64,000 nt of DNA from Citrobacter amalonaticus (GTDB taxonomy: Bacteria; Pseudomonadota; Gammaproteobacteria; Enterobacterales; Enterobacteriaceae): positions 2,542,001-2,606,000 of the forward strand of contig JARDVN010000001.1 in the NCBI GenBank assembly GCA_028994555.1. Reading direction: 5' to 3'. The notes beneath the pieces are model-generated. The model made no database searches and had not been told where the DNA came from. It worked only from the letters and a program-made list of their open reading frames with translations. Each line of letters opens with the position of its first letter. Positions within the stretch are counted from its first letter, which is position 1. Both the position numbers and the translations under genes were made by a program. Of the stretch, positions 22,643 through 34,005 are shown one piece after another.

Positions 22643-23075
22643 TTACTGGGGGAGCTTATATGCCTGACGCGCTAATAACTTCCAGTCTCCGGCACTGTCT
22701 TTTTTTCATCACCAGCATCACGCCGATTTTTACTTCGCCAGGCTTGCCGCTGTCGTTGGTTTTGGCCTCCAGGATATGGCGGACAATCGCGACATCGCCA
22801 TCAATCTGCACCGTCTGGTCGTTCAGATTCAGGGTTTTAAATTGTGATTTTCCGGTCACGATAGCGTCAACAAATTCGGCGTTATTTTCAATTCTTCCGC
22901 TGGAGTGACCATAGCTCAGAGAAGGTAACCCCACCTTTTCCAGACTTGATTTTTCGCCGCTCAACATCGCCTGACGCATGCTTTCTACTGCATCTGTCAC
23001 CGCGTTAACGTCTGTGCTCTGTGCAAAGCAAGAACTGCTTAACAGCAAGAGCGCCATACAAAAGGTTTTTTTCAT
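22643..23075 (-). CDS. Secreted NTF2-like protein of unknown function (one apparent frameshift)
   Basis: A predicted periplasmic protein of 143 residues after correction. ATG 23075 follows AGGAG by 6 nt and opens a signal peptide (MKKTFCMALLLLSSSCFAQ). The mature part, with AIVRHILEAKT and GVMLVMKK, resembles the SnoaL/NTF2-like DUF4440 fold. The frame breaks at the T run 22700-22706; removing one T restores an ending DWKLLARQAYKLPQ typical of the fold. I do not recognise a specific gene. It may match a Salmonella gene in the same interval. Confidence 0.7.
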
Positions 23076-23280
23076 GTCCATCTCCTGATAGAGGTTTTCG
23101 GTCTTAGTCGACCCCTGAACCAAATAAAACATTGTCACGACATTCAGGAAATAAATAGAACATGCATTCATTAAAAATGAAACTGCGTTTTAATGATGAG
23201 TGTCACAGACCGCGAAAAAGGTTAGCGGCGGGCCGGACGAAATGCGGTTAGTATTGTTGATGACGCTTTGCTTATCAGGT

Positions 23281-23772
23281 TTACGATAACGGTGCGGCTA
23301 CTGCGGTATGCCGTCGACAGGTTAATGTCTGGCAGTCAATGCGAACCACACATACCGCTTTCATCATCTCTTCGCGATAATGGAACGTTTTTTCTGGTAC
23401 AACCTGACGCATTATCACGTTCAGGCCGTGTTCCATCTCGCTTCGCTGCCGGACAACGAACGCTCTTCCGCTGGCAATAATACTGGTATATGCGAAGCTA
23501 TAGTCGCAGGCCTCTTCGGCCTCCATCAGTTGGTGATCACCATCAATCTCGATACTGATTGCCGGATTTCTACGTAACAGACGCATCTTTTTCCCGTTAC
23601 GTGCGCCGTGGAACCAGAAAGTCCAGTGCCCGTCCTGATACTCATAACCAAAATTGACGGGCACAATATACGGACTGCTCTCATCGTTGAGCGCTATCCG
23701 GCAGATCGGGTGATTTTTGATAATGGCGAGAATTTCATCAGGATCGCTGACGATACGTTCTGGATTACTCAT
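23281..23772 (-). CDS. Pyridoxamine 5'-phosphate oxidase-like flavin-binding protein
   Basis: A 163-residue protein of the split-barrel PNPOx-like fold (flavin-reductase/NimA-like), intact. The start at 23772 (MSNPERIVSD) is chosen because conserved sequence begins there. The core has CRIALNDESSPYIVPVNFGY and WTFWFHGARNGKKM, typical of the FMN-binding barrel. Substrate is unknown. It lies alone between the NTF2-like gene and potE on the same strand. Confidence 0.75.
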   Translation of the reverse strand: MSNPERIVSDPDEILAIIKNHPICRIALNDESSPYIVPVNFGYEYQDGHWTFWFHGARNGKKMRLLRRNPAISIEIDGDHQLMEAEEACDYSFAYTSIIASGRAFVVRQRSEMEHGLNVIMRQVVPEKTFHYREEMMKAVCVVRIDCQTLTCRRHTAVAAPLS

Positions 23773-23838
23773 GATTGCTGTCTTAACCAGGAAGTTGAGG
23801 GAACCGGACCGCAGTGACATGCAGTCCGGGAAGGGGTA

Positions 23839-25159
23839 TTAACTGTGTTTATTTTTCAGCTCAAAGCGTGGCGATACCAGGCCATACAGCGTCCAGCCGA
23901 GGAAGGTCACGATGGAACCATACAGCATCGCTTCTTCACCTGAAGAATACAGCGCATAGAAGCTGTACATCGCACCGATGAAGGCGACAAAGTTTGCCAT
24001 CTTCGCTTTTGACGGCGGAACGTTCGCTACTCTCTGGATGATAACCAGTGCGGCCATCGACAGGATGTATGGGATGATATTCGTGACCACGGCCAGGTTG
24101 ACCAGCACGTTAAACTGGCTGTTCAGCGACGGGCTGATGGTCATCAGCGATAAACCACTCTGGATGATCACAATCGTCAGCATTCCCTGAACCGGTGCAT
24201 CGACTTTCGTCACGCGAGAGAAGATTTTCGGGAAATAGCCTTCGTCGGCCGAGGATTTAAACACCTGGGCAATGGTGAACTGCCAGCCCAGCAGTGAACC
24301 GCAGCAGGACATGATCATCAGTGCCATGATCACTTTACCCACTTCCGGGGTGAACATCTGTGCAAACGCCAGACCAAACGGCGCCGTAGAGTTGGCCAGA
24401 TCCATATTTGGCACAATCCCGGCAATCACGTTAGTGGAGACGATGTAGATCACCGCCGCGCCCAGCGTACCGCCCAGTACCGCAATCGGTACGTTCTTCT
24501 CCGGGTTTTCCACCACTTCCGCGTTAGCGCAAGCGGATTCCAGACCGAGGAACGCCCACAGCGTCATCGCGATAGAGGAACCGACCGCCGTGAAGAACGG
24601 TACGTGATGCGGGTTCCACGAATTGGCGTACAGCGTTGGGCTAAACCAGAACCAGCCGATGATGCACAGGCCGACCACCGGAATGATCACCCCCCCAGAC
24701 GGTAATGCTACTGATCTGCCCGGTAATGCGCGCACCGCCAAAGTTAGCCACTGTGCAAATCCACAGCACGCCGATTGTGGCAAGACCGATTTGCACCGGG
24801 GTGAGGCTCGCGCCAAACAGCTCGGTACCGTAACCCACAGCAGAAATTGCGATGGCGACGTTAGCAATTAACAGCGACACGCCATAGGTGTAGTTCGCCA
24901 TAAAGTTACCGGATTTACCAAACGCATATTCTGCGTAGCCACCCATCCCGCCGGCTTTACGGCTGAACATTCCGCACTTGGCGAATGCCCAGGCCAACGC
25001 CATGGAACCGACAGCGGTCACCAGCCAGGAAATAATTGAAATGGTACCGACTTCAGCCAGTTTGGTCGGCAGCATGATGATCCCGGAACCCATCATATTG
25101 ACCATGGTCAATATGGTGAGCTGCATCACGCCCATCTTATTGGATTTGGCTTTACTCAT
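23839..25159 (-). CDS. potE: Putrescine-ornithine antiporter PotE (one apparent frameshift)
   Basis: Inner-membrane APC-family carrier exchanging ornithine for putrescine. It has twelve hydrophobic segments and an N-terminal MGSGIIMLPTKLAEVG loop. The start 25159 overlaps the end of speF by 4 nt, so translation is coupled. The frame breaks at the C run 24690-24696; removing one C restores SITVWGVIIPVVGLC and 439 residues, the E. coli length. With SpeF it forms an acid-resistance and putrescine-export pair. Confidence 0.95.
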
Positions 25160-27356
25160 AATACTTCTCCTTTCAACAGGCCGTTCTGCGCTTCACGCGG
25201 TTTAATCACGTAGCACCACACCTGTTTGCGACCATCACGTTCTTCGATGTACACACCCTGAAGTTCCGGCGCGAAACCGGGCAGCAGGTTGATCCCTTCT
25301 TCCAGCGCGCTGAAGTAACGCAGCACCGCACCGCCCCAGACTTCCCCAGGAACCACGCACAGCACGCCCGGCGGGTAAGGGAGCGCGCCTTCCGCGGCAA
25401 TACGACCTTCGGCTTCGGGCAGTGGCACCAGATCCACTTCACCGCGCAGATAGGCGTAGTTGGCCTCCTGCGGATTCATGCTGACGCGCGGGAAATGCGA
25501 CTTGCGGAACATCTCTTTTTTGCAGTTGTTTCACGTTGTGACGCGCATACAGATCGTGCATCTCCTGGCACAACTGGCGCAGGGTGTAACCGGCATAACG
25601 CGCTTCGTGCTGTTTGTAGATAGACGGCAGTACCTCCGCCAGCGGCGCATCAGACTCCAGCAGTCGCTCGAAGCGCACCAGCAGGGCGACGAGCTGTTGC
25701 AGTTTCGCCATGTCTTCCGCCGGGGTCAGCAGGAACAGGATCGAGTTGAGGTCGCATTTTTCCGGTACCACGCCGTTTTCACGCAGGAAGTTGGCGAGGA
25801 TGGTCGCCGGAACGCCAAAGGTGTCGTATTCGCCATTACGTGCGTTGATGCCCGGCGTGGTCAGCAGCAGTTTGCAGGGGTCAACAAAGTACTGATGCTC
25901 GGCGTAACCTTCGAACGCATGCCAGTGTTCACCGGGTACGAAGTGGAAGAAACGCAGATCGTTGGCGATTTCTGCGGTCGGGTATGACTGCCACGGTTTA
26001 CCCTCAACCAGTTCCGGAACAAACGGACGGATATGATGGCAGTTATCAAGGATCAGTTTACGGGCGTCGATACCGTTGGCGACACAGTCCATCCACATAT
26101 TGCGTCCACTGACGCCTTCGTGCATTTTGGCGTTAATATCCAGCGCGGCAAACAGCGGATAGAACGGGCTGGTGGAGGCGTGCATCATGAACGCGTTATT
26201 CATGCGTTTATGCGGCACATAGCGCGACTGACCTTTGATATGGCTGTCTTTTTTTGTGAATTTGCGAGGTCTGGGAGAAACCGGCCTGTTGTTTATGCAC
26301 GGACTGCGTCACAAGAATACCCGGATCGTTTTCGTTCAGTTCCAGCAGGAGTGGAGAACAGTCTGCCATCATCGGGATAAACTGCTCATAGCCCACCCAG
26401 GCGGAGTCGAACAGGATGTAATCGCAAAGGTGACCAATCTTATCCACCACCTGACGGGCGTTATAAATCGTGCCGTCGTAGGTGCCCAACTGGATAACAG
26501 CAAGACGGAATGGACGTGCGTCGCGAGCCCGTTGCGGCGCCACTTCGCTGACCAGTTCGCGCAAGTAATTCTCTTCAAAGCAGTGGGCATCGATCCCGCC
26601 GATAAAGCCGTACGGGTTACGTGCGGTTTCCAGATAGACCGGCGTTGCGCCCGCCTGTAACAGTGCACCGTGGTGGTTTGACTTATGGTTGTTGCGGTCA
26701 AAGAGCACCAGATCGCCCGGGGTCAGCAGCGCGTTCAGCACCACTTTGTTAGATGAAGAGGTTCCGTTTAACACAAAGTAGGTTTTATCGGCATTAAACA
26801 CTTTCGCCGCGTGTTGCTGAGCGATGCACGGCGCGCCTTCATGGATCAGCAAATCGCCCATTGCCACGTCAGCATTGCACAGGTCGGAACGAAAAAGCGT
26901 TTCGCCGAAATATTCCACGAACTGGTTGCCTGCCGGGTGACGGCGGAAAAACTCGCCGCCCTGATGTCCGGGGCAGTCGAAGGCGCTGTTTCCCTGGTTT
27001 ACATAATCAACCAGCGCGCGGAAGAACGGTGGTCGTAATTGTGTTTCGTAATGACTGGCTGCCGTTTCTAACTGACGACCGTAGAAAGCGGTACGGGCTT
27101 CATTGCATTCGAATACGCCCGAAATGCGCGGCAGATGTTCTGCCGGAACGCGCTCTTCTTCTTCGGTTGCGATAAATACCGGAATACCGTATCCGGTTGC
27201 GTCAATTTCATCGAGTTTTCCACGTTCAATATCATTGACAGACAACACCACGGCAGCGACATCAATAAAATTACTTTCATCAACATTCACAATCGTGCGT
27301 TGCGTTGAAAAACAGTCAGGGCAAGAACGACTCACGGCAATTTTTAATTCAGACAT
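25156..27356 (-). CDS. speF: Inducible ornithine decarboxylase SpeF (two apparent frameshifts)
   Basis: PLP enzyme making putrescine from ornithine at low pH. The start at 27356 (MSELKIAVSRSCPDC) follows an AAAGAG motif; ATG 27362 is an alternative. Visible are the N-terminal wing domain, the PLP lysine in TQSVHKQQAG and the C-terminal domain. Breaks at T runs 26249-26255 and 25516-25521 each need one base removed, giving 732 residues, the E. coli length. Controlled by the speFL leader at 27614-27718. Confidence 0.95.
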
Positions 27357-27597
27357 TTTCATCTCTTTATTTTTCAGATAATAGCAGGTCCTCAATTTCC
27401 CGAATGAGAAACTGATAACGCCGGAATAAAAGCAAAGTCTGTCCCCTGATAAATAAATCAGTGAATTGCTTTTTTCAGGATGCAAAAAACCTCACCTGTC
27501 CGGTCACAGGCAAATCAAGGTTTAAGCAGTGTGAGCACTATGAGATACAGGCGTAAGCCTGCGATACAGCGAGTCAGGAAGACCTGTATGCTGGAGT

Positions 27598-27622
27598 GCC
27601 CTTAGTCGAAAGACTAACGGGC
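27598..27622 (-). promoter_or_regulatory. Stem-loop at the end of speFL
   Basis: A 10-bp stem with a tetraloop (GCCC.TTAGTC/GACTAAGGGC) includes the last codons and stop of speFL. In E. coli, ribosome stalling on SpeFL remodels the leader RNA and blocks Rho-dependent termination, so this hairpin is a candidate switching element. The remaining leader to speF (27357-27597) has further small hairpins and no gene that I can see. Confidence 0.6.
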
Positions 27623-27718
27623 ATTAAAGAAATGAAAGTCAAAACTATTACGGTGGGCAAACATCATAATATGTGTTGTCCGCCTGATATGTGGCATAGT
27701 ACGGCTATTGTTTTCCAT
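27614..27718 (-). CDS. speFL: Ornithine-sensing leader peptide SpeFL
   Basis: A 34-residue leader peptide starting MENNSRTMPHIRRTTHIM and ending NSFDFHFFNAR. It matches the E. coli SpeFL sequence I remember except for Met instead of Lys at position 19. The nascent peptide binds ornithine in the ribosome exit tunnel, stalls translation and induces speF-potE. The frame is intact with TAG at 27614. It lies 257 nt upstream of speF. Confidence 0.92.
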   Translation of the reverse strand: MENNSRTMPHIRRTTHIMMFAHRNSFDFHFFNAR

Positions 27719-27996
27719 TTTGATTACCTTTCCTTTATCAGTAGAAGGTGAAGATATTTTATCCAGGAAAACGGCCTAATCCGTGAAGGAGATCAATAAA
27801 AAACGATCATTCTCAAAATATTTAGTCGTTTTTACTGCATGGTCGGCGATAAGATATCATTTTGTTTATTATTTGTTATAACTCTGTATTTATTAATTTT
27901 GTGGAAAATCTTAAATTCCCGAAATAATATAATTTAGGGAAAGTAAGAATAATGGAAATTAATTTTTAGTTTTATTTAAAAATAATGAATAACCAT
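27719..27996. other. AT-rich gap between speFL and kdpE
   Basis: This 278-nt stretch is strongly AT-rich and should contain the speFL-speF-potE promoter on the minus strand and the 3' end of the kdp transcript. I see no further ORF or clear terminator. Confidence 0.5.
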
Positions 27997-28674
27997 TCAT
28001 GGCATAAAACGATAACCAATCCCGGTTTCGGTAATGAAATGACGTGGTCGCGCCGGATCCTGCTCCAGTTTCTGGCGCAGGTGACCCATATAAATACGCA
28101 GATAATGGCTATGTTCAACGGCGTTCGGTCCCCAGACCTGATTCAATAACTGGCGCTGGGTCAGCACTTTTCCGGCGTTGTTAAGCAAGACGGCCAGGAG
28201 ACGAAACTCAATCGGCGTCAGATGGATCTCCGTTTCGCCGCGATGAATCAAGTGGGCGGCGAGATCGACTACCACATCGGAAAAGCGTACTACCGGCTCA
28301 GGAGAGGGGGTCGCAGAATGACGCCGCAGAGCGACGCGCAAGCGCGCCTGCAGTTCGCCAATGCCAAATGGTTTACTCAGATAATCGTCGGCGCCAGCGT
28401 CGAGCGCGGCAATTTTATCGCTCTCTTCGCTACGTGCAGAGAGTACGATCACCGGGACGGCGCTCCACTGTCGCAGGTCGCGTATGAAATCGATGCCGTC
28501 ACCATCCGGCAGGCCGAGATCGAGAATGATGAGATCGGGCTTACGCGTTGCCGCCTCCAGCAAACCGCGCTGAAGCGTCTCGGCTTCGAACACGCGCAAG
28601 CCATCGGCTTCCAGCGCGGTGCGCAGAAAGCGGCGAATGGCTTGCTCATCTTCAACAATCAGAACGTTTGTCAC
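27997..28674 (-). CDS. kdpE: Potassium-responsive response regulator KdpE
   Basis: OmpR-family activator of kdpFABC, phosphorylated by KdpD under K+ limitation. It is intact at 225 residues. The receiver domain has acidic residues near the N-terminus and phospho-Asp52 in LILDLGLPDGDG; the winged-helix output domain is C-terminal. ATG 28674 overlaps the kdpD stop by 4 nt. Confidence 0.97.
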   Translation of the reverse strand: MTNVLIVEDEQAIRRFLRTALEADGLRVFEAETLQRGLLEAATRKPDLIILDLGLPDGDGIDFIRDLRQWSAVPVIVLSARSEESDKIAALDAGADDYLSKPFGIGELQARLRVALRRHSATPSPEPVVRFSDVVVDLAAHLIHRGETEIHLTPIEFRLLAVLLNNAGKVLTQRQLLNQVWGPNAVEHSHYLRIYMGHLRQKLEQDPARPRHFITETGIGYRFMP

Positions 28675-31361
28675 ATATCCTCATGAAAATCTTCAAGTTC
28701 TGGCGGGGCTTCTTGCGCCAGTGTAACACGAAAACAGGCACCGCCCTGGGGGGCGATTATAGACGGCAATGGTCCCGCCGTGTACTTCGACAATTGCCCG
28801 ACAAATGGCCAGCCCCAGCCCGACCCCCGGCACGGCGGACTCTTTGTTGCCCCGGGCGAATTTATCGAAAACAGACTGTTCCTGACCCTGTGGAATACCC
28901 GGCCCATTATCCCAGACGTCAAGTTGCAGATGGTCGCTCTCAACCTGCGCGTCAATGCCGATCTGCGCCTGCGGTCCGGCGTATTTGATGGCATTTTCCA
29001 GCAGGTTTATCAGCACCCGCTCGAACAGGGGACCATCCACATGAATCAGCGTCAGCGGCGCGGGCAGGGAAAGATTGATCGGGTGAAGCAAACCCGGCTC
29101 CAGCATTTTCAGCGCGCTACCGACGACTTCTTCCAGCGTCAACCACTCTTTTTTAAGGTTGAAGCCGCCGGACTGAATGCGTGCCATATCCAGCAGATTG
29201 TTAACCAGTCGCGTGGTGTTAAGCACGTGCTGGCGAATTTCGCTGGCCTGTCTGGCGTGCGGGGAACCTTCACTGGCGAGGTCGAGCGTGAGGATTTCCG
29301 CCTGACCAAACAGCACGGTGAGCGGGGTACGCAGGTCGTGAGAAAGCGCGGCGAGCAGGGCGTTACGCAGGCTTTCCCGCTCACTTGCCATTCGCGCCAG
29401 CTCTTCGCTGGCCGTTAAGGTCAGCCGTTCCAGCGCGTTTGCCACCAGCAGGGTGAAGGTTTCCAGCAGACGCTGCTGTTCGGGAATCATCAACTGGCGC
29501 AGATTGCCGGGTTCGACAACCACCAGTCCGTGCGTTTTGTCGGCGCTGCGTAACGGCAGGATCTGGTACGGCACGCCGGGGAGTGTGTCGGTGCCAGCGC
29601 CCGCCGGTAACCCTTTGTCAAAACTCCAGCGAGCGATCGCATCATCCCAGGGAGTCATTCCCTGTTGATGGGTGAGGGCGTTCAGCTTGCCGTCTTTGTC
29701 CGGCAGCAGGATCTGGCTGCGGGCATGAAACGTCGAAGCAATAAATTGCTCGCTGGTGGAGGCGATATCTTTTTCACTGCGTCCCATTGCCAGCGCTTTC
29801 GACATCTCATAAAGATGACGGGTACGCTGTTCCCGGTATCGCGCCACGCGCGCCTGGTAGCGTACCCCCCGCCGTCAGATTGCCGACGAGCAGCCCCACC
29901 GTCAGCATGACGCCAAAAGTGAGTAAATACTGCACGTCCGAGACGGCGAGCGTGCCGCGAGGGGCAATAAAAAACAGATCAAAACTGACGACGCTGATAA
30001 CCGTGGCAAATACCGATGGCCAGCGGCCATAGAAAAGGGCAATCACCACCACGCCGAGCAGATAGAGCATCACCAGGTTTGCGGCATCAAAGGCCGCCAG
30101 CCACTGGCTGGCAATAAACGTCGTCAGCGCACAGAGCGCAACAGCAACCAGGCAGCCCTGAATTTGTACCCGCCACTTGTCCTTAAAGGCGCGGGTGTCG
30201 GGCAGTGACGACAACGTCCGGACCGGTGACTCATCGAGGGCGACCACCATCAAATCCAGTTCAGGGGCGCGTTTCGCCAGCCGATCGGCAAAGGATTCCC
30301 GATGCCACCAACGCCGTGTCGTGCCACGACCCAGCACGATTTTCCCAAGATTGTGTTCGCGGGCGTAGCGGACCACCGCTTTGTCTTCGCTGGGATCGGA
30401 AAGTGTGGCGGTTTCCGCACCTAACTCTTGTGCCAGTCGCAGGGCGTGCAGAATATCGCGTCGTTGCTTTTCGGGCAGACGATGCAGCGCCGGTGTTTCG
30501 ACGTAGACGGCATGCCAGACGCTGCCCAGCCGTGATGCCAGCCGTGCGGCGGTACGCACCAGTTTTTCACTGCCGGTGTTATGCCCGATGCACAACAGGA
30601 TCGCGTCACGGGTATGCCAGACTTTCTCTTCCCCCGGACGCCCGCGCCAGGCGCGCATCTGATCGTCCACACGATCTGCGGTGCGGCGTAGCGCCAGCTC
30701 GCGCAGCGCGATTAAATTGCCCTTACGAAAGAAGTGTTCGATGGCGCGTTCAGCCTGACCGGCAATATAGACTTTGCCCTCTTTCAGGCGCTGGCGCAGA
30801 TCGTCAGGCGGCAGGTCGACCAGCACCACTTCGTCGGCGGCATCAAAAAAAGGGATCCGGCACGGTTTCTCGCACCTGAATCCCCGTCACACCGCTGACC
30901 ACGTCGTTCAGGCTTTCCAGATGCTGCACGTTAACCGTCGTAAAAACGTCGATACCGGCATCAAGCAGCTCTTCAATGTCCTGCCAGCGCTTGGGATGGC
31001 GCGAACCTGGCGCATTACTGTGCGCCAGTTCATCCATTAAGATCAGCGCCGGGCGGCGGGCAAGCGCCGTGTCGAGATCGAACTCGCTGATATGACGCCC
31101 GTGACGCGCATGGCGTTTCAGCGGCAGAATGCTAAGACCCTCCAGCAGGGCGGCCGTCTCTTTGCGTCCGTGGGTCTCAACCACGCCAATCAGAATATCC
31201 AGCCCCTGGGCACGTAGCCGTTGGGCCTCGGCCAGCATGGCCCAGGTTTTCCCCACGCCCGCGCAGGCGCCGAAGAAAATTTTCAGTTTTCCCCGATGCG
31301 GGGCAACCGCCTGCTCAAGCAGGCGATCGGGGTCGGGGCGTAGCGGTTCATTCTTCGCCAT
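28671..31361 (-). CDS. kdpD: Potassium sensor histidine kinase KdpD (three apparent frameshifts)
   Basis: Membrane sensor kinase for KdpE. From the N-terminus: the KdpD domain with Walker A-like [10 protein letters not shown], a universal-stress-like domain, four transmembrane segments, a GAF-like region, then the kinase core with [11 protein letters not shown] (phospho-His) and ATPase motifs VWDNGPG and GVGLGLAI. Breaks lie at A run 30845-30851, C run 29865-29870 and G run 28748-28753. Removing one base at each gives 895 residues (894 in E. coli). It overlaps kdpC by 14 nt. Confidence 0.95.
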
Positions 31362-31927
31362 TCATGCTGTCCAGCGCTAAATTGAGTTCGACAATATTTA
31401 CGACCGGTTCACCGATAAAGGTCACCAGCGGTTTCTGCGTGTATTCTGCAACCCGTTGCGTCACCTGTTCAATGGTGAGATGTCGGGCCTGCGCCACGCG
31501 GGGGGATTTGCCACGCCACCGCCGCAGGCGTCAGGCTGTAGTCCAGACCGCTCGCGGAGGCGGTAACCAGTTCCACCGGTACGCGACGACTGGCCTGCGG
31601 GTTGGCGGCGCGCAGGGCGGCGATCCGGCTTTGCAGCAGTTTATCCAGTTCCGGGTTACTGGCGGCGAGATTACTGCCGCCGGATGCCATGGGATTATAG
31701 GGCATTTCAGCGGTGGCTGAAGGTCGTCCCTGGAAATAGCCTTCAGAGGTAAAGTTCTGCCCGATCAGCGCAGAACCCCGCACGCCATGCTCATCCCGAA
31801 TCAGTGAACCGTTGGCCTGATGCGGGAACCACCATTGCCCCAGCGCGGTGGTCAGCAGCGGATACACGCCGCCCGTCAGCAGCAGCAGGAAAATCATTGT
31901 TGAAAACAACGGACGTAAACCTTGCAT
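31348..31927 (-). CDS. kdpC: K+-transporting ATPase subunit KdpC (one apparent frameshift)
   Basis: Small subunit of the KdpFABC potassium pump with one N-terminal membrane helix ([20 protein letters not shown]). The conserved [21 protein letters not shown] region is present. The frame breaks at the G run 31500-31505. Removing one G rejoins AWQIP to RVAQARHLT and gives 192 residues ending in ALDSMNGEE, against 190 in E. coli. Confidence 0.94.
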
Positions 31928-31935
31928 TGAGCACC

Positions 31936-33985
31936 TCATACCAGACCCAGCAGGGTCAGCAGTAAATCAATCACTTTGATGCCGATAAACGGTACCACCA
32001 GACCACCCAGACCGTAGATCCACAGGTTACGACGCAGCATGGCGGAGGCGGAGAGCGGTTTATAACTCACGCCTTTCAGCGCCAATGGGATCAGAAAGAC
32101 AATGATCAGGGCGTTAAAGATCACCGCGCTCAGAATGGCCGAGTCCGGCGAATGCAGACGCATGATGTTCAGCGCATTCAGTTGCGGATAGGTCGCGGCG
32201 AACGCGGCGGGAATAATCGCGAAATACTTTGCTACGTCATTGGCGATACTAAAAGTGGTCAGTGAACCCCGCGTCATCAGCATCTGTTTGCCGATGTGCA
32301 CCACTTCAATCAGCTTGGTCGGGTTGGAATCGAGATCGACCATGTTGCCCGCTTCTTTGGCCGCCTGGGTTCCGGAGTTCATCGCAACTGCCACATCAGC
32401 CTGCGCCAGCGCCGGGGCGTCGTTGGTACCATCACCGGTCATCGCCACTAAACGACCTTCCGCCTGGTACTGGCGGATGAGCGCCAGCTTGGCTTCCGGT
32501 GTCGCTTCGGCAAGAAAGTCATCCACGCCCGCTTCGGCGGCAATGGCGGCAGCCGTCAGACGGTTATCGCCGGTGATCATCACCGTTTTAATGCCCATTT
32601 TGCGTAGCTGAGCAAAGCGTTCTTTGATCCCGCCTTTAACAATATCTTTCAGCGCAATGACGCCTAATACGCGAGAGCCTTCCACCACCACGAGCGGCGT
32701 GGCGCCCAGACGGGCGACGCTATCGACTTTTTGCTCAACATCCGCCGGGAACTGGCCGCCGCAGGCCTCAACGTGGCGACGGATGGCGTCGACGGAACCT
32801 TTACGAATCATCCGGTTGTCGATGTTAATGCCGCTCATCCGGCTCTGGGCGGTAAAGGGGACGAAGGTCGCATGCAGCGACTGGACATCGCGCTCACGCA
32901 GGTTAAAGCGCTGCTTGGCGAGGATCACGATGCTACGGCCTTCCGGCGTCTCATCGGCTAACGACGAGAGCTGCGCGGCGTCGGCCAGCGTTTTTTCATC
33001 GACACCCTGCGCAGGCAGGAAGTCCGAGGCCTGGCGGTTTCCCAGCGTTATGGTGCCGGTTTTGTCCAGTAGCAACACGTCCACGTCGCCCGCCGCTTCC
33101 ACCGCCCGTCCGCTGGTGGCGATAACGTTGGCGCCAAGCATACGGCTCATCCCGGCGACGCCAATCGCGGAGAGCAACCCGCCGATTGTCGTTGGGATCA
33201 GGCAAACCAACAGGGCGACCAGCACCGTGACGCTGACTGCATGACCGCCCCAGGCAGAAAACGGCCACAGCGTGGCGGTTGCCAACAAAAAAGACAATCG
33301 TCAGGGCTGTCAGCAGAATGGTCAGGGCAATCTCGTTGGGCGTTTTACGGCGCTGGGCGCCTTCGACCATCGCGATCATCCGGTCAAGGAAGGTTTCACC
33401 GGGGTTCACGCTACATTCGATCACCAGCCAGTCAGAGAGAATGCGCGTACCGCCGGTTACCGAGGCGAAATCACCGCCGGATTCGCGGATCACCGGCGCG
33501 GACTCCCCGGTGATGGCGCTTTCATCCACAGAGGCGCCGCCTTCAATGACTTCACCGTCGCAGGGAATAATATCGCCTGCTTCCACCAGTACGATGTCGC
33601 CTTTGCGTAGCTCATCGGCCGGGACGTGGTCCATCTTCGCACCATATTTCGGCTCGCGCAGTTTGCGGGCAAAGGCCGTCTTTTTCACCCCTTTGAGGCT
33701 GCTGGCCTGCGCTTTACTGCGCCCCTCGGCGAGCGCTTCGGCAACGTTAGCGAACAGTACGGTGACCCACAGCCACAGGCTGATGGCGCCGGTAAACAGC
33801 GCGTTACCAGACATCTGTCCGGTCGCCATGGCAATGGAAATCAGGGTGGTCAGCAGGCTGCCAATCCAGACGATGAACATCACCGGATTGCGCCACTGGG
33901 TATGAGGACTCAGTTTTTTCACGGCGTCCATCAGCGCCTGAGCGACCAGAGACGGTTCGAACAGCGCCAGTTGTTTGCGACTCAT
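31936..33985 (-). CDS. kdpB: K+-transporting P-type ATPase catalytic subunit KdpB (one apparent frameshift)
   Basis: Catalytic P-type ATPase subunit. The phosphorylation motif DKTGTIT, actuator motif ITGESAPV and hinge motif [15 protein letters not shown] are visible. The frame breaks at the A run 33287-33292 in a membrane segment. Removing one A restores [16 protein letters not shown] and 682 residues, the E. coli length. It lies 20 nt after kdpA and 8 nt before kdpC. Confidence 0.96.
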
Positions 33986-34005
33986 AACATTGTGCTCCGC
34001 ATCGC

